Origin: Mannheimia sp. USDA-ARS-USMARC-1261
GTDB lineage: Bacteria; Pseudomonadota; Gammaproteobacteria; Enterobacterales; Pasteurellaceae
NCBI RefSeq assembly: GCF_000521605.1
Contig: NZ_CP006942.1
Location: 1,860,001-1,924,000 of the forward strand
Length of the DNA stretch: 64,000 nt
Direction: 5' to 3'
Made by a program: the position numbers and the translations under genes. Position 1 is the first letter of the stretch, and every line of letters starts with the position of its first letter. Below the pieces are notes generated by a model. The model saw only the letters and a list, made by a program, of their open reading frames with translations. It did not search any database and was not told where the DNA came from. Below, piece by piece: positions 41,963 to 50,921 of the stretch.

Positions 41963-42132
41963 CATACTTAATGGATAGTCGTAGAATTTATTCTATTCCT
42001 AAATTTTAAGTATGATGTTGTGTTTGCATATTGGTCTAGGAAACTAGACTGGAGTAACGAAAGTTACTCGTTTCACTTCCTGTATATTTTGAACCGTATT
42101 GGTTTATAACCGCCCACTTTGGGCGGTTTTTT
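41963..42132 (+). ncRNA. gcvB: GcvB small regulatory RNA
   Basis: Hfq-dependent small RNA that represses many amino-acid and peptide transporter mRNAs. The G/U-rich R1 region, TGATGTTGTGTTTGCATATT (42013-42032), followed by GGTCT, matches the E. coli GcvB R1 seed; TTTCACTTCCTGTA (42071-42084) is the second conserved block. Between them are two hairpins with GAAA tetraloops: GTCTAG/CTAGAC (42034-42049) and GAGTAAC/GTTACTC (42052-42069). TAGAAT-TT-ATTCTA forms a 5' stem. It is divergent from gcvA, as in enterobacteria and Pasteurella. The 5' end is inferred from the promoter. Confidence 0.9.
42108..42132 (+). terminator. Intrinsic terminator of gcvB
   Basis: AACCGCCCA (42108-42116) and TGGGCGGTT (42120-42128), 3-nt loop, then T-run to 42132. 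This is the Hfq-type 3' end. Confidence 0.93.
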
Positions 42133-42292
42133 CTATCTAAAGGTAAATATAAAAGATTGGTTGCCATTCTATATTATTCGTTATATTTATTCTAGCTTTT
42201 ATACTCTTTTATTCTTTCACTTTCATCTGTTATAAACATAGGTTTTATAGTATTCTAACACCATAACTATTTTTTAATAGCAGAGTATCCTT

Positions 42293-43330
42293 TTGAGTAA
42301 ACCAAAACTAACCCACAATCAACAACGTAGAATTAAGTCTAATCATCATAAACGTATCAATAAAAAAGAGATTGAATGGCAAGATGATATGCTGGGCGAA
42401 ATGCAACAAGGCATTGTAGTAACTCGCCACGTTAAACACGCTGATGTCGAAACTGAAGCAGGTGAAATTTTCCGTTGTAATATCCGCCGTACATTAAAAA
42501 ATGTAGTGGTGGGTGATCGTGTTTCTTGGCGTAAAGGCAGTGAACAGCTACAGGGCATCAGTGGCGTAATTGAAGCTGTATTCCCTCGTAAAAATGAGCT
42601 TACCCGCCCCGATTATTATGATGGTATTAAAGTAATGGCATCAAATATTGATCAAATCATCATCGTGTCAGCAGTTGTGCCTACGCTTTCACTCAATATT
42701 ATTGATCGCTATTTAGTCATTTGCGAAACTGCCAATATCCCGGCTCTTATCGTGCTGAACAAAATTGATTTACTTGATGAAACAGAACGAAAAGCCGTTC
42801 AAGAACAATTAAAAATTTACGAAGATATTGGCTATGAAACACTTTGCCTATCCGCCGATACCGGCGAGAATATACACGCTTTGCATCAATATCTTGCAAA
42901 AGGAACATCCATTTTCGTTGGTCAATCAGGTGTAGGAAAATCGAGCCTTATTAACCAGCTTATGCCGGAAGTCAATGCACTCACAGGATCTGTAAGTGAT
43001 AATTCAGGATTGGGGCAACATACTACTACCGCTTCACGTTTATACCATTTACCACAAGGCGGTCAATTAATTGACTCGCCGGGTATTCGTGAATTTGGAT
43101 TATGGCATTTAGAGCCGGAACAAATTACGCTTGGCTATCGTGAATTTCAATCAGTGCTAGGTACTTGCAAATTCCGTGATTGCAAACATAAAAACGACCC
43201 GGGCTGTGAATTAAAACAAGCGGTCGAAAATGGTAAAATTTCTGCAATTCGGTTTGAAAATTACCACCGCTTAATTGAAAGCCTGTCTGAAACCAAAAGC
43301 CAACGCCATTTTAGAAAAGAAGAAGTATAA
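42293..43330 (+). CDS. rsgA: Small ribosomal subunit biogenesis GTPase RsgA
   Basis: 345-residue circularly permuted GTPase that checks 30S maturation. After an N-terminal OB domain the G4 motif NKID (156-159) precedes the G1 motif GQSGVGKS (210-217), the hallmark of the permuted family. G3 is DSPGIREF, and the C-terminal zinc site uses [14 protein letters not shown]. Translation starts at TTG 42293 ([14 protein letters not shown]), which matches the family N-terminus; no ATG fits. rnhB follows after 2 bp. Confidence 0.95.
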   Translation: MSKPKLTHNQQRRIKSNHHKRINKKEIEWQDDMLGEMQQGIVVTRHVKHADVETEAGEIFRCNIRRTLKNVVVGDRVSWRKGSEQLQGISGVIEAVFPRKNELTRPDYYDGIKVMASNIDQIIIVSAVVPTLSLNIIDRYLVICETANIPALIVLNKIDLLDETERKAVQEQLKIYEDIGYETLCLSADTGENIHALHQYLAKGTSIFVGQSGVGKSSLINQLMPEVNALTGSVSDNSGLGQHTTTASRLYHLPQGGQLIDSPGIREFGLWHLEPEQITLGYREFQSVLGTCKFRDCKHKNDPGCELKQAVENGKISAIRFENYHRLIESLSETKSQRHFRKEEV

Positions 43331-43332
43331 TA

Positions 43333-43929
43333 ATGAGTGAGTTTATCTATCCAAACGCCCAATTGATTGCAGGCGTTGATGAAGTCGGGCGAGGTCCATT
43401 AGTTGGAGCAGTTGTAACCGCAGCAGTGATTTTAGATCCTAATAATCCGATTGAAGGGTTAATGGATTCTAAAAAACTATCGGAAAAGAAACGCTTAGTA
43501 TTGGCAGAAGAAATTAAAGCAAAAGCCCTGAGCTGGTCGCTTGGTCGAGCTGAACCGGCTGAAATTGATGAATTAAATATTCTTCACGCCACTATGTTAG
43601 CGATGCAACGTGCTGTGGAAGGTCTACATATTCAGCCCGATTTCATCTTAGTTGATGGCAATCGCCCACCACAATTCTCCGTGCCGACACAAGCAGTAGT
43701 TAAAGGTGATAGCTTAGTAGCTGAAATCAGTGCCGCATCGATTATTGCCAAAGTAGCTCGTGATCAAGAAATGGAGGAATTAGATAAACAATTTCCGCAA
43801 TACGGTTTTGCCAAACACAAAGGCTATCCGACTAAGTTACATTTTGAAAAGTTAATTGAATTTGGGGCAACACCTTATCATCGCAAAAGTTTTGCCCCAG
43901 TGAAAAAAGTATTAGGCTTAATTGACTAG
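43333..43929 (+). CDS. rnhB: Ribonuclease HII
   Basis: 198-residue RNase removing single ribonucleotides and RNA primers from DNA. Catalytic residues are in [15 protein letters not shown] (Asp-Glu) and FILVDGN, then [21 protein letters not shown]. It ends with the HKGYPTKLH region and RKSFAPVKK. Starts 2 bp after rsgA and ends 12 bp before hinT, in one operon. Confidence 0.97.
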   Translation: MSEFIYPNAQLIAGVDEVGRGPLVGAVVTAAVILDPNNPIEGLMDSKKLSEKKRLVLAEEIKAKALSWSLGRAEPAEIDELNILHATMLAMQRAVEGLHIQPDFILVDGNRPPQFSVPTQAVVKGDSLVAEISAASIIAKVARDQEMEELDKQFPQYGFAKHKGYPTKLHFEKLIEFGATPYHRKSFAPVKKVLGLID

Positions 43930-43941
43930 AAGGAACATTTT

Positions 43942-44301
43942 ATGACTACAGAATACCAAGAAACGATTTTTACCAAAATCATCAACAAAGAAATTCCTGC
44001 CAATATTGTCTATCAAGACGAGCTTGTTACGGCATTTCGTGATATTTCTCCACAAGCCCCTACGCATATTCTGATTATTCCGAATAAATTTATTCCAACC
44101 GTTAATCACGTTACTGCTGAAGATGAGTTAGCATTAGGGCGTTTATTTACCGTTGCAGCCAAAATTGCTAAAGAAGAAGGTATTGCCGAAGATGGCTATC
44201 GTTTAATTATGAATTGTAATAAAAACGCAGGGCAAGAAGTGTTCCACATTCATATGCACTTACTTGGTGGAGAGAAATTAGGTCCATTAGTGGCGAAGTA
44301 A
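43942..44301 (+). CDS. hinT: HIT-family purine nucleoside phosphoramidase HinT
   Basis: 119-residue HIT hydrolase. It begins with the [19 protein letters not shown] segment; the catalytic histidine triad is HIHMHLLGG (His-x-His-x-His). Followed 4 bp later by the YcfL-like lipoprotein gene, as in E. coli (hinT-ycfL). Confidence 0.95.
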   Translation: MTTEYQETIFTKIINKEIPANIVYQDELVTAFRDISPQAPTHILIIPNKFIPTVNHVTAEDELALGRLFTVAAKIAKEEGIAEDGYRLIMNCNKNAGQEVFHIHMHLLGGEKLGPLVAK

Positions 44302-44305
44302 CATT

Positions 44306-44677
44306 ATGCGTTTATCCTATTTTACTTTTGCAATTTTTTCACTCTTTTTAACCGCTTGTGCAAGCAAGCCGGTAAGCTATTTACCAACAGGTTCAAAGCC
44401 TATTGTTAATATTGAGGAAAATATTGCACAAAAAGTGGAACTCAATACCAATGGCAAAACCTTTAGTGCCACTAACTTAACAGATTTTCCGCTCAATATG
44501 ATTTACAAGCTATTTTGGTACGATAAAGATGGTGTAACCCAATCACCAAATGGTATTTCAGAAAGTTCAGGCTGGCAACCATTATGGCTACAGCCAAAGC
44601 AAAAACAGACCGTGGCATTAATTAAACCTACTGAAGAAAGCCATAATTACCGGCTTTATTTGCGAGGTGCAAGATAG
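44306..44677 (+). CDS. ycfL: YcfL-family lipoprotein (DUF1425)
   Basis: 123 residues. Lipoprotein signal peptide MRLSYFTFAIFSLFLTAC (lipobox LTAC, then ASKPV). The mature region has LNTNGKTFSATNLTDFPLNM and FWYDKDGVTQSP with SGWQPLWLQPKQKQTVALI, the beta-sandwich YcfL/DUF1425 pattern. Function is unknown; neighbouring lpoB in E. coli hints at envelope biology. Last gene of rsgA-rnhB-hinT-ycfL. Confidence 0.85.
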   Translation: MRLSYFTFAIFSLFLTACASKPVSYLPTGSKPIVNIEENIAQKVELNTNGKTFSATNLTDFPLNMIYKLFWYDKDGVTQSPNGISESSGWQPLWLQPKQKQTVALIKPTEESHNYRLYLRGAR

Positions 44678-44678
44678 T

Positions 44679-44708
44679 AAAAAAGCAGAGTGAAAACTCT
44701 GCTTTTTT
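44679..44708. terminator. Bidirectional terminator between ycfL and ycbL
   Basis: AAAAAAGCAGAGT (44679-44691), GAAA loop, ACTCTGCTTTTTT (44696-44708). Perfect 13-bp stem with A and T ends. Confidence 0.93.
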
Positions 44709-44712
44709 ATCT

Positions 44713-45345
44713 CTACGACTTCAAAAACGGATTACTCTGTTTTTCTCGCCCAATAGTGGTATGTGAGCCGTGCCCCGGCACAATGATGAAATCATCATCT
44801 AAATCAAACATTTTAGTACGAATAGTTTCTAAAAGCTGATCATAACTCCCCATATACAAATCAGTTCTTCCAATGCTGTCTTGGAATAAAACATCACCAC
44901 TAAAAGCGATTTTATTCTCAAAATCAAAGAAACCAATATGTCCCGGTGCGTGTCCCGGCAAGTGGCGAATATGGTATTTTAACTCACCTACCTCAACCAC
45001 ATCGCCTTCTTCTAGCCAGTGATCCGGATAAAATCCTTCTACCGCTGGTAAGCCAAATTGTTGGCACATTTCAGGTAAATGTTCAAATAACGGTTTATCT
45101 GCTATCTGAGAACCAAACACTTCAACGTTAAAATGATCTCTAACAGCTTTAACAGCCATAATATGATCTAAATGTGCGTGAGTAATCAGCAATTTTTGCA
45201 CGTTTAAATTTTGAGATTCTACAAATTGAATGATACGGTCTGCATCATCACCGGCATCAATAATAGCTGCATTTTTATTGTTATCCCATATCACAGTACA
45301 ATTTTGCTGGAATGGGCTAACAGGAATAATTTGCAAATTAAACAT
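44713..45345 (-). CDS. ycbL: MBL-fold hydrolase YcbL (glyoxalase II-like)
   Basis: 210-residue metallo-beta-lactamase-fold enzyme; YcbL relatives hydrolyse S-lactoylglutathione. Zinc ligands are in THAHLDH and LPGHAPGHIGF, then FSGDVLFQDSIGRTD and VPGHGSHTTIG. ATG at 45345 gives the family start MFNLQIIPVSPFQQNC. An upstream open frame would add a spurious membrane segment and overlap mepK. Together with mepK and ldtD it keeps the E. coli ycbB-ycbK-ycbL order. Confidence 0.93.
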   Translation of the reverse strand: MFNLQIIPVSPFQQNCTVIWDNNKNAAIIDAGDDADRIIQFVESQNLNVQKLLITHAHLDHIMAVKAVRDHFNVEVFGSQIADKPLFEHLPEMCQQFGLPAVEGFYPDHWLEEGDVVEVGELKYHIRHLPGHAPGHIGFFDFENKIAFSGDVLFQDSIGRTDLYMGSYDQLLETIRTKMFDLDDDFIIVPGHGSHTTIGREKQSNPFLKS

Positions 45346-45361
45346 AAAATATGACCGCTTG

Positions 45362-45916
45362 TTAGCCTCTCCAAGTACGAACAGGACCGGTATCAACGTG
45401 AACAAAATTACTACGAGGATAGTAACCAACCCCTCCATTTTTCAAACTTTCTGCTGCTTGCCTTACTTTATTTAAAGGCACTCCTGAAACTTGAAAATCT
45501 ACTGCTTGACCAAGAATATGATAGCTATGATGTGCTACACCACGACTTCTACGACGCATTCTTGCATTAGTTTGTGCCGAGCGATAACCACTTAATACTA
45601 GAATTTCTGCATTATGGAAACCTAAACGACGCTGTAATTGGTTAAGTTTAACGAATAATTTTGGATCAATCGCTTTAACTTGATTGATATGACGATCTCG
45701 CATCAAATAATTTAATTGACCGAGATCTTTTTTATTTAAACCACCTGCACCAAATTTCGCTGTGTAGGTATCACCTGTATTAATATTACGAAAACGTAAT
45801 GCAGCAGGGGCAGGGGTAGAAAGAGCTGCCATTACTTGACCCGGCAGAAGGCTAGCCCCTAAAACAAGTCCGCCGAGTGATAACCACTTACGGCGTTGAA
45901 CATCAATTTGTTTCAT
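45362..45916 (-). CDS. mepK: MepK/YcbK murein endopeptidase (Tat-exported, M15-like)
   Basis: 184-residue peptidoglycan endopeptidase; E. coli MepK prefers 3-3 (mDAP-mDAP) cross-links. It carries a Tat signal: RRKWLSLGGLVLGASLLPG with cleavage near VMA. The DUF882/M15A core has LSGYRSAQTNARMRRRS and HHSYHILGQAVDFQVSG (zinc ligands), and ends with YYPRSNFVHVDTGPVRTW. It lies between ldtD and ycbL; pairing with an L,D-transpeptidase, whose cross-links it would cut, is biologically coherent. Confidence 0.93.
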   Translation of the reverse strand: MKQIDVQRRKWLSLGGLVLGASLLPGQVMAALSTPAPAALRFRNINTGDTYTAKFGAGGLNKKDLGQLNYLMRDRHINQVKAIDPKLFVKLNQLQRRLGFHNAEILVLSGYRSAQTNARMRRRSRGVAHHSYHILGQAVDFQVSGVPLNKVRQAAESLKNGGVGYYPRSNFVHVDTGPVRTWRG

Positions 45917-46033
45917 TTTTTCCTCATAGGTTAGCTAATAATTTAGAGAAAATCGCTTCGATAAACGAATTTCTGTAAATCTATAGTGTAATTTTTAATC
46001 ATAGATTACAATTAGTAATCTAAATTATAAAAA

Positions 46034-46065
46034 AGTTCCAAGAAGATACCGGATCTTCTTGGAGC
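46034..46065 (-). terminator. Terminator of ldtD
   Basis: CCAAGAAGAT (46038-46047) and ATCTTCTTGG (46053-46062), with further near-pairing at the ends and a T-run on the minus strand (46029-46034). Confidence 0.85.
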
Positions 46066-46080
46066 TTGTGATGTATTACG

Positions 46081-47610
46081 TTAAATCAAACTTTTAACTT
46101 TTCCCCAACTAATTGAATATTGTGGAATTTTCGCATCAAGGTTGTAAATATCCGGCAAAGTTTGTACTTTTCCACCTTCAACCCAAGCAGTTACATAATA
46201 TAAATAAACCGGGTTATCCGAGCGAATTTGTGCAGAAGTGGTTTTTTTACTACCTAACACTTGGTTCTTTTTATCCACGCTCCAACCTGATTCTTTAAGA
46301 AGGATTGTCGCTAAATCATCTGCTTTTTCTACACGCACGCAACCTGAACTTAACGCTCTGTCTGTCTTACCAAATAGTCCTCTGTTTGGCGTATCGTGTA
46401 AATAAATTGCATCTGAACTTGGCATATTAAATTTATAGCGACCTAATGCACTATCATCACCTGCTTGCTGGCGAATACGGTATGGTGTACTTTTTGCATT
46501 TAAATACTGCGACCAATTCACGCTACGCGGATTAATTTTATTACCGCTGCCATCTAAAATTTCAAAACTAGCACGATCTGCATAGCCTGGATCACGGGCA
46601 AGTTTTGGCACAATATCTTTTGTCATAATACTCGTTGGAACATTCCAAGGCGGATTTACTACAACATTACTTAATTTGCTGTACATTACAGGCGTTTTAC
46701 GATCAGCTCGTCCAACAATCACTTTAGACTGCAAAGCCAATGCCCCATCACGGAAGTAATATAATTGATAACTTGGAATATTCACAAAAATACCGTTATT
46801 GAAACTTGGAATAATACGCAAGCGTTGAGCATTTAGTGCTAATTTATAGAAAGAACCGCCATTATTTGCTACTTCTCCCCCCGCTACTTTACCTTTTTTA
46901 GATTTTGCTGAAGATGAACCACCTGCCATTGCTAATACTCTTTCCACAGTATCACGATATAAATGATTTCTTGGCACAAGATTAGTTACAAACTGACCTG
47001 ATGAACCATCTTTTACCGCACTCGTCCATTTAGTAATTTGTTCCAGAGAAGGGGCTTTAGGTGAGTAGCTTCCTAAGTTATATAACCAGTTATTGGCATT
47101 TTTAAACACATTTTTGTTGTAATACAAATAATCTAAAAAGCCATCTGTTAATAAAATATCTCTACCCAAACCTTCCGGCTGATTTAAGATTTGTTGTAAT
47201 GCTTTAGCAGATTTAGACGATACACCACTTGCAGCAAATAAAGCATATTCTTTTAAAAAAGCTTTTTCTGCAGCTTTGTCATTCCACATTGTGGCAAATT
47301 CATTGTCTAAATAAACTTTTGTTGTCGCTTGGTTTAGTAATAGGGCATTATTACCAATTTCTTGATTCACTCTCGCTTCTGCCTCTGCAAATTTTCTTGC
47401 TTGCTCTTGGCGAATTTGTTCTTGAGCTAACGCATAATCTGCCTGTTTTACCAATTCTGCGGCACGAGCTTGTTGGGCTGCAAAACTTAACTGCGGTAAA
47501 ATTGTATCTTGCACAACAGGTGTAGCTGTAGCCTGAGTAACTGTTGCCGTTTCAGCTAAAGCTAAACCTGAAAAAGCCATCATAATAGGTAATAATTTAA
47601 AGGTTTTCAC
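46081..47610 (-). CDS. ldtD: L,D-transpeptidase (YcbB/LdtD-type)
   Basis: 509 residues with a signal peptide (MKTFKLLPIMMAFSGLALA). Domains in order: N-terminal region rich in Ala/Gln with coiled-coil character (about 30-120), a YcbB-type scaffold, and the YkuD catalytic domain (about 280-480). The active-site motif HDTPNRG ... SSGCVRVEKADD carries the nucleophilic cysteine. It forms 3-3 peptidoglycan cross-links or anchors envelope proteins. It is upstream of mepK and ycbL as in E. coli. Confidence 0.92.
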   Translation of the reverse strand: MKTFKLLPIMMAFSGLALAETATVTQATATPVVQDTILPQLSFAAQQARAAELVKQADYALAQEQIRQEQARKFAEAEARVNQEIGNNALLLNQATTKVYLDNEFATMWNDKAAEKAFLKEYALFAASGVSSKSAKALQQILNQPEGLGRDILLTDGFLDYLYYNKNVFKNANNWLYNLGSYSPKAPSLEQITKWTSAVKDGSSGQFVTNLVPRNHLYRDTVERVLAMAGGSSSAKSKKGKVAGGEVANNGGSFYKLALNAQRLRIIPSFNNGIFVNIPSYQLYYFRDGALALQSKVIVGRADRKTPVMYSKLSNVVVNPPWNVPTSIMTKDIVPKLARDPGYADRASFEILDGSGNKINPRSVNWSQYLNAKSTPYRIRQQAGDDSALGRYKFNMPSSDAIYLHDTPNRGLFGKTDRALSSGCVRVEKADDLATILLKESGWSVDKKNQVLGSKKTTSAQIRSDNPVYLYYVTAWVEGGKVQTLPDIYNLDAKIPQYSISWGKVKSLI

Positions 47611-47656
47611 CCACTCTTCCTCTTAATATCATTTGCAAATTTTTTCAAAAAATAGA

Positions 47657-47676
47657 CCGCTTAGTAATCTAAGCGG
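47657..47676 (-). terminator. Terminator after prc
   Basis: CCGCTTAG (47657-47664), TAAT, CTAAGCGG (47669-47676). On the minus strand it is followed by TCTATTTTTTG. It uses USS-like bases. Confidence 0.75.
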
Positions 47677-47703
47677 CAATATTTGTGTATATTATAAACA
47701 CAT

Positions 47704-49716
47704 TTATGGTTTTTTACCAATATTCGACCAATCTACTACCATTTGTACAGTTTCTTTTAAGAAAAAGTCAGGTGCTTCATAATCTTTTGGTAAATCATCA
47801 ATGCTTTTCAATGCTTTTTTGCCTTCTCTTGCGAAACGGGCATTAATATCTTTCAAGCGTTTTACATCATCGGTTTTCTCTTCTTTCAAACGCTCTTCTA
47901 AATTTAACGATAAGAATTTACGCTCATCACGCTCTTTACGAATAGCGATATTTTCATTTAATACGATGAACTCCGGATGTTTCGCAATACGCTCTTCGTG
48001 TTTCGTTTTTAACTCTGAAACTGCATTGCGTGCATTACCCGCTTCTTGATATGTCGCTGCAGGCACTTTATCCCAAGGCAGAGCGTTGTCTTCAAAACTT
48101 TCGCCAGTTTTTTCCGCATTAATGATTTCAGGGAATTTAATATCCGCATCAACTCCTTTCAGCTGAGTACTACCACCATTAATACGATAGAATTTTTGAA
48201 TTGTATATTGAATAAAACCTAATGGCTCTTTATCTAAATCATACACAAAATTCAACGAACGGCTTTGCTGCACTGTACCTTTACCAAAGGTTTGCTGACC
48301 AACAATAATCGCACGGTTATAGTCCTGCATTGCAGCTGCAAAAATCTCGGAAGCCGATGCACTATGGCGATTAATCATTACCATAATTTTACCGTCATAA
48401 ACGATTTTTGATTCAGGATCTTCGTGTACTTTGATACGGTTAAAGGCATCTTGCACTTGAACTACCGGTCCACCTTTAATAAATAAACCCGTTAATTCAA
48501 TCACTTCCGTTAATGAACCACCACCGTTCTCACGCAGATCGATGATTAAACCTTCCACATTTTGCTTACTCATATCCGCTAATAATTTACGCACATCTTC
48601 AGTTAAGCCAATATAGAAGGTTGGAATTTTAATTACCCCAACACTTTTTCCATCTACTTTCTCAAGAGTTAATTTAGCTGCACTATCTTCAATACGCACT
48701 TTATCACGCACAAGTGTGATGATCTTCGTTTTCCCGCCTTTTTCCGGCTCAATCTCTAGGCGAACTTTTGTGCCTTTTTTACCTTTAATCTTATCGACTA
48801 CATCATCTAAACGCCAACCGATAACATCTTCAATTTCGCCTTTCTCACCTTGACCAACGCCGATAATTTTATCGCCAACCACAAGTTTCTTACTTTTCGC
48901 GGCTGGAGCACCCGGCACTAAAGACTTAATACTGGTTACATCATCTTCTTGAGTAAGTGTTGCCCCAATCCCTTCTAATGAAAGATTCATACTTTCTTGG
49001 AAGGCTTTTGCCGCACGAGGCGATAAATAACTGGTATGAGGGTCAATCTCACGAGAAAATGAATTCAAGTAAGTTTGTAAAATATCATCTGCTTTCACTT
49101 GAGTTAAACGTTTAATTGCAAAATTATAACGTTTGACTAAAGTTTTCTTAATATCAGTCCATTTTTTATCTTTCAAATATAAATTGATAATATCGTTTTT
49201 GACACGCTGTTCCCAAAGTGTATTCGCTTCTTCCACACTTGTTGGGAATGCCGCTTTTTCACGGTCTATCTCAATTTTATCGCTACCTTTTAAATCCGGC
49301 TCTTTATCCAATAAAGACAATGCGTAGCTATAACGTTCATAACGGCGTTTAGACATCAGCTCATACATTGCAAATGCTGCATCTAATTTACCGGCGTATA
49401 GATCATCATCTAATAACATAGCATATTTGCTATGCATTTCATCAATATCCGATTGCAAGAAAGTATTATGCGATGGATCAAGCCAATCAACATAACGGTT
49501 AAAAATTTTCAATGCAAACTCATCATTTAGTTGGAATTTATGATAATGAGATTGAGTGAGACGAGCTGTAACACGTTTGGTTGATAAGCTGTGCTGTTCA
49601 CTTGGTTTTGGAATAACAATGTTATTCTCTTTAATATCAGGTTGAACCGCAAAGACATTGCTAACCAATAAACCTAAAGTTAGTGCAACTATTTTGTTTA
49701 ATTTTGTTAATTTCAT
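47704..49716 (-). CDS. prc: Tail-specific protease Prc (Tsp)
   Basis: 670-residue periplasmic S41 protease (E. coli 682). Signal peptide LNKIVALTLGLLVSNVFA. An N-terminal domain is followed by a PDZ domain (about 225-320, LSLEGIGATLTQEDDVTSIK then SLVPGAPAAKSKKLVVGDKI). The catalytic S41 domain has the serine in NRHSASASEIFAAAMQDY and the lysine in GQQTFGKGTVQ. ATG at 49716 was chosen over the longer frame because it begins the signal peptide MKLTKLNK. It is downstream of proQ, as in E. coli. Confidence 0.95.
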   Translation of the reverse strand: MKLTKLNKIVALTLGLLVSNVFAVQPDIKENNIVIPKPSEQHSLSTKRVTARLTQSHYHKFQLNDEFALKIFNRYVDWLDPSHNTFLQSDIDEMHSKYAMLLDDDLYAGKLDAAFAMYELMSKRRYERYSYALSLLDKEPDLKGSDKIEIDREKAAFPTSVEEANTLWEQRVKNDIINLYLKDKKWTDIKKTLVKRYNFAIKRLTQVKADDILQTYLNSFSREIDPHTSYLSPRAAKAFQESMNLSLEGIGATLTQEDDVTSIKSLVPGAPAAKSKKLVVGDKIIGVGQGEKGEIEDVIGWRLDDVVDKIKGKKGTKVRLEIEPEKGGKTKIITLVRDKVRIEDSAAKLTLEKVDGKSVGVIKIPTFYIGLTEDVRKLLADMSKQNVEGLIIDLRENGGGSLTEVIELTGLFIKGGPVVQVQDAFNRIKVHEDPESKIVYDGKIMVMINRHSASASEIFAAAMQDYNRAIIVGQQTFGKGTVQQSRSLNFVYDLDKEPLGFIQYTIQKFYRINGGSTQLKGVDADIKFPEIINAEKTGESFEDNALPWDKVPAATYQEAGNARNAVSELKTKHEERIAKHPEFIVLNENIAIRKERDERKFLSLNLEERLKEEKTDDVKRLKDINARFAREGKKALKSIDDLPKDYEAPDFFLKETVQMVVDWSNIGKKP

Positions 49717-49790
49717 TTTCTTTTCCAATCTACAAGCGGTCATAAAACGATAAAAATTTGCAAAGGGCGTTTATACGCCCACTATACATA

Positions 49791-50330
49791 TTATTTACGA
49801 CCAAATTTACTTGCTAAAGCTGCTAATTTTTCCTCTGATGCTTTAGGTAAATTATCTGCTACTTTTTTTGCTTTAGAAGCCACACGTTTTTTAGCATTTT
49901 CTTCACGTGCTTTTTGCTTAAAGAATTCTTTACGTTGCTCTTTACGTTCTTGTGCTTTACGCTCTGCAACAACTGCTTTAGCTGCTGCTAAGGTTTCTGC
50001 TGCGTGAGTTGCTTCTTCTTCTGTTACAAAGCCAACTTCTTCGCCTTGTAAACCGACACGAGCTGCATTCGGTTGGCTTGCAGCTAAATAACGCCAAGAA
50101 TTTGTATAGTTACGCAACACTTGACGTAATAAGGTTTTACTTACTTTTTCATCATCTTTTAACGCTTCTGCTAATTCTTGGAAAAGCCCCACTTTTAGCG
50201 GTTTAACTTCCCCTTCAACAGTGAAACAAAGCGGGAATTTTTCCGCTAAATACCCAATCACTTCCTTTGTGCTTGGGTTCGTTTTATTGTTAGTCTGTTC
50301 TGTTGTTTGCTCTACTTGTTGTTCCGACAT
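49791..50330 (-). CDS. proQ: RNA chaperone ProQ
   Basis: 179-residue FinO/ProQ-family RNA-binding protein. FinO domain: TKEVIGYLAEKFPLCFTVEG, LKVGLFQELAEAL and LRQVLRNYTNSWRYL. A Lys/Arg/Ala-rich linker (residues about 115-160) precedes a short C-terminal tail; the length is shorter than E. coli ProQ (232), meaning a reduced Tudor-like domain. proQ-prc order is conserved. Confidence 0.94.
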   Translation of the reverse strand: MSEQQVEQTTEQTNNKTNPSTKEVIGYLAEKFPLCFTVEGEVKPLKVGLFQELAEALKDDEKVSKTLLRQVLRNYTNSWRYLAASQPNAARVGLQGEEVGFVTEEEATHAAETLAAAKAVVAERKAQERKEQRKEFFKQKAREENAKKRVASKAKKVADNLPKASEEKLAALASKFGRK

Positions 50331-50655
50331 AATAAGTTCCGTTAATAAAAAATTCGAGAATTTGCTAAGTTAAAATCTAACTTAATACTATATTTGATTT
50401 ATAAAGCTTCGTCCATATAAATCGCATATTCGTTTTACAAAAAACAGACTATTTTTTTAGATAAATGTTCACAAAAGCGTAAAAATCATTTGCTTAAAAA
50501 ATGAATAAATGCTCTAATGGTAAAAGCTTTTCGTGTGTTAATTAGTAGTTGAATCTTTTTAGTTATTTTCCTAAAAGGTAAGTGATTGATAGATGCGTCT
50601 GTAATATCCCGTCTAGCTATCTTTTATCACTTTTTATATTTATAAGGAAAATCCT
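50331..50655 (+). promoter_or_regulatory. Long leader of the cold-shock gene with stem-loop
   Basis: 325 bp between divergent proQ and csp with no ORF. Near the 3' end AAGTGAT-T-GATAG (50580-50592) can pair with CTATC-TTTT-ATCACTT (50617-50632), giving a two-part stem. Long structured leaders are typical of cspA-type mRNAs, where they act as temperature sensors. Transcription start is not defined by sequence alone. Confidence 0.55.
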
Positions 50656-50868
50656 ATGTCAGCAGTTACTGGTACAGTAAAATGGTTCAATTCAACTAAA
50701 GGTTTTGGTTTCATCACTCCAGACCAAGGCGGAAAAGATGTATTCGTTCACTTCTCTGCAATCGAAGCAAACGGTGGCTACCGTACTTTAGAAGATGGTG
50801 CAAAAGTACAATTTGAGATCCAAGATTCAGATCGTGGTGCATCAGCAGTAAACGTGAAAAAAATCTAA
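50656..50868 (+). CDS. Cold-shock protein, CspA family
   Basis: 70-residue single-stranded nucleic-acid-binding OB-fold protein. It begins [23 protein letters not shown]1 is KGFGFI (residues 15-20) and RNP2 is VFVHF (29-33). The C-terminus [11 protein letters not shown] is typical. RBS TAAGGAAAATCCT precedes the ATG. It may function as an RNA chaperone at low temperature or constitutively. Assignment to a particular Csp paralogue (A, C, D, E) is not possible here; length and ending favour CspA/C/E over CspD. Confidence 0.95.
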   Translation: MSAVTGTVKWFNSTKGFGFITPDQGGKDVFVHFSAIEANGGYRTLEDGAKVQFEIQDSDRGASAVNVKKI

Positions 50869-50891
50869 TTTTTAACGATTTTTAAAAATAA

Positions 50892-50917
50892 ATGCCGACA
50901 TAATGTCGGCATTTTTT
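50892..50917 (+). terminator. Terminator of the cold-shock gene
   Basis: ATGCCGACA (50892-50900), TAA, TGTCGGCAT (50904-50912), then six T residues. Confidence 0.93.
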
Positions 50918-50921
50918 ATGC

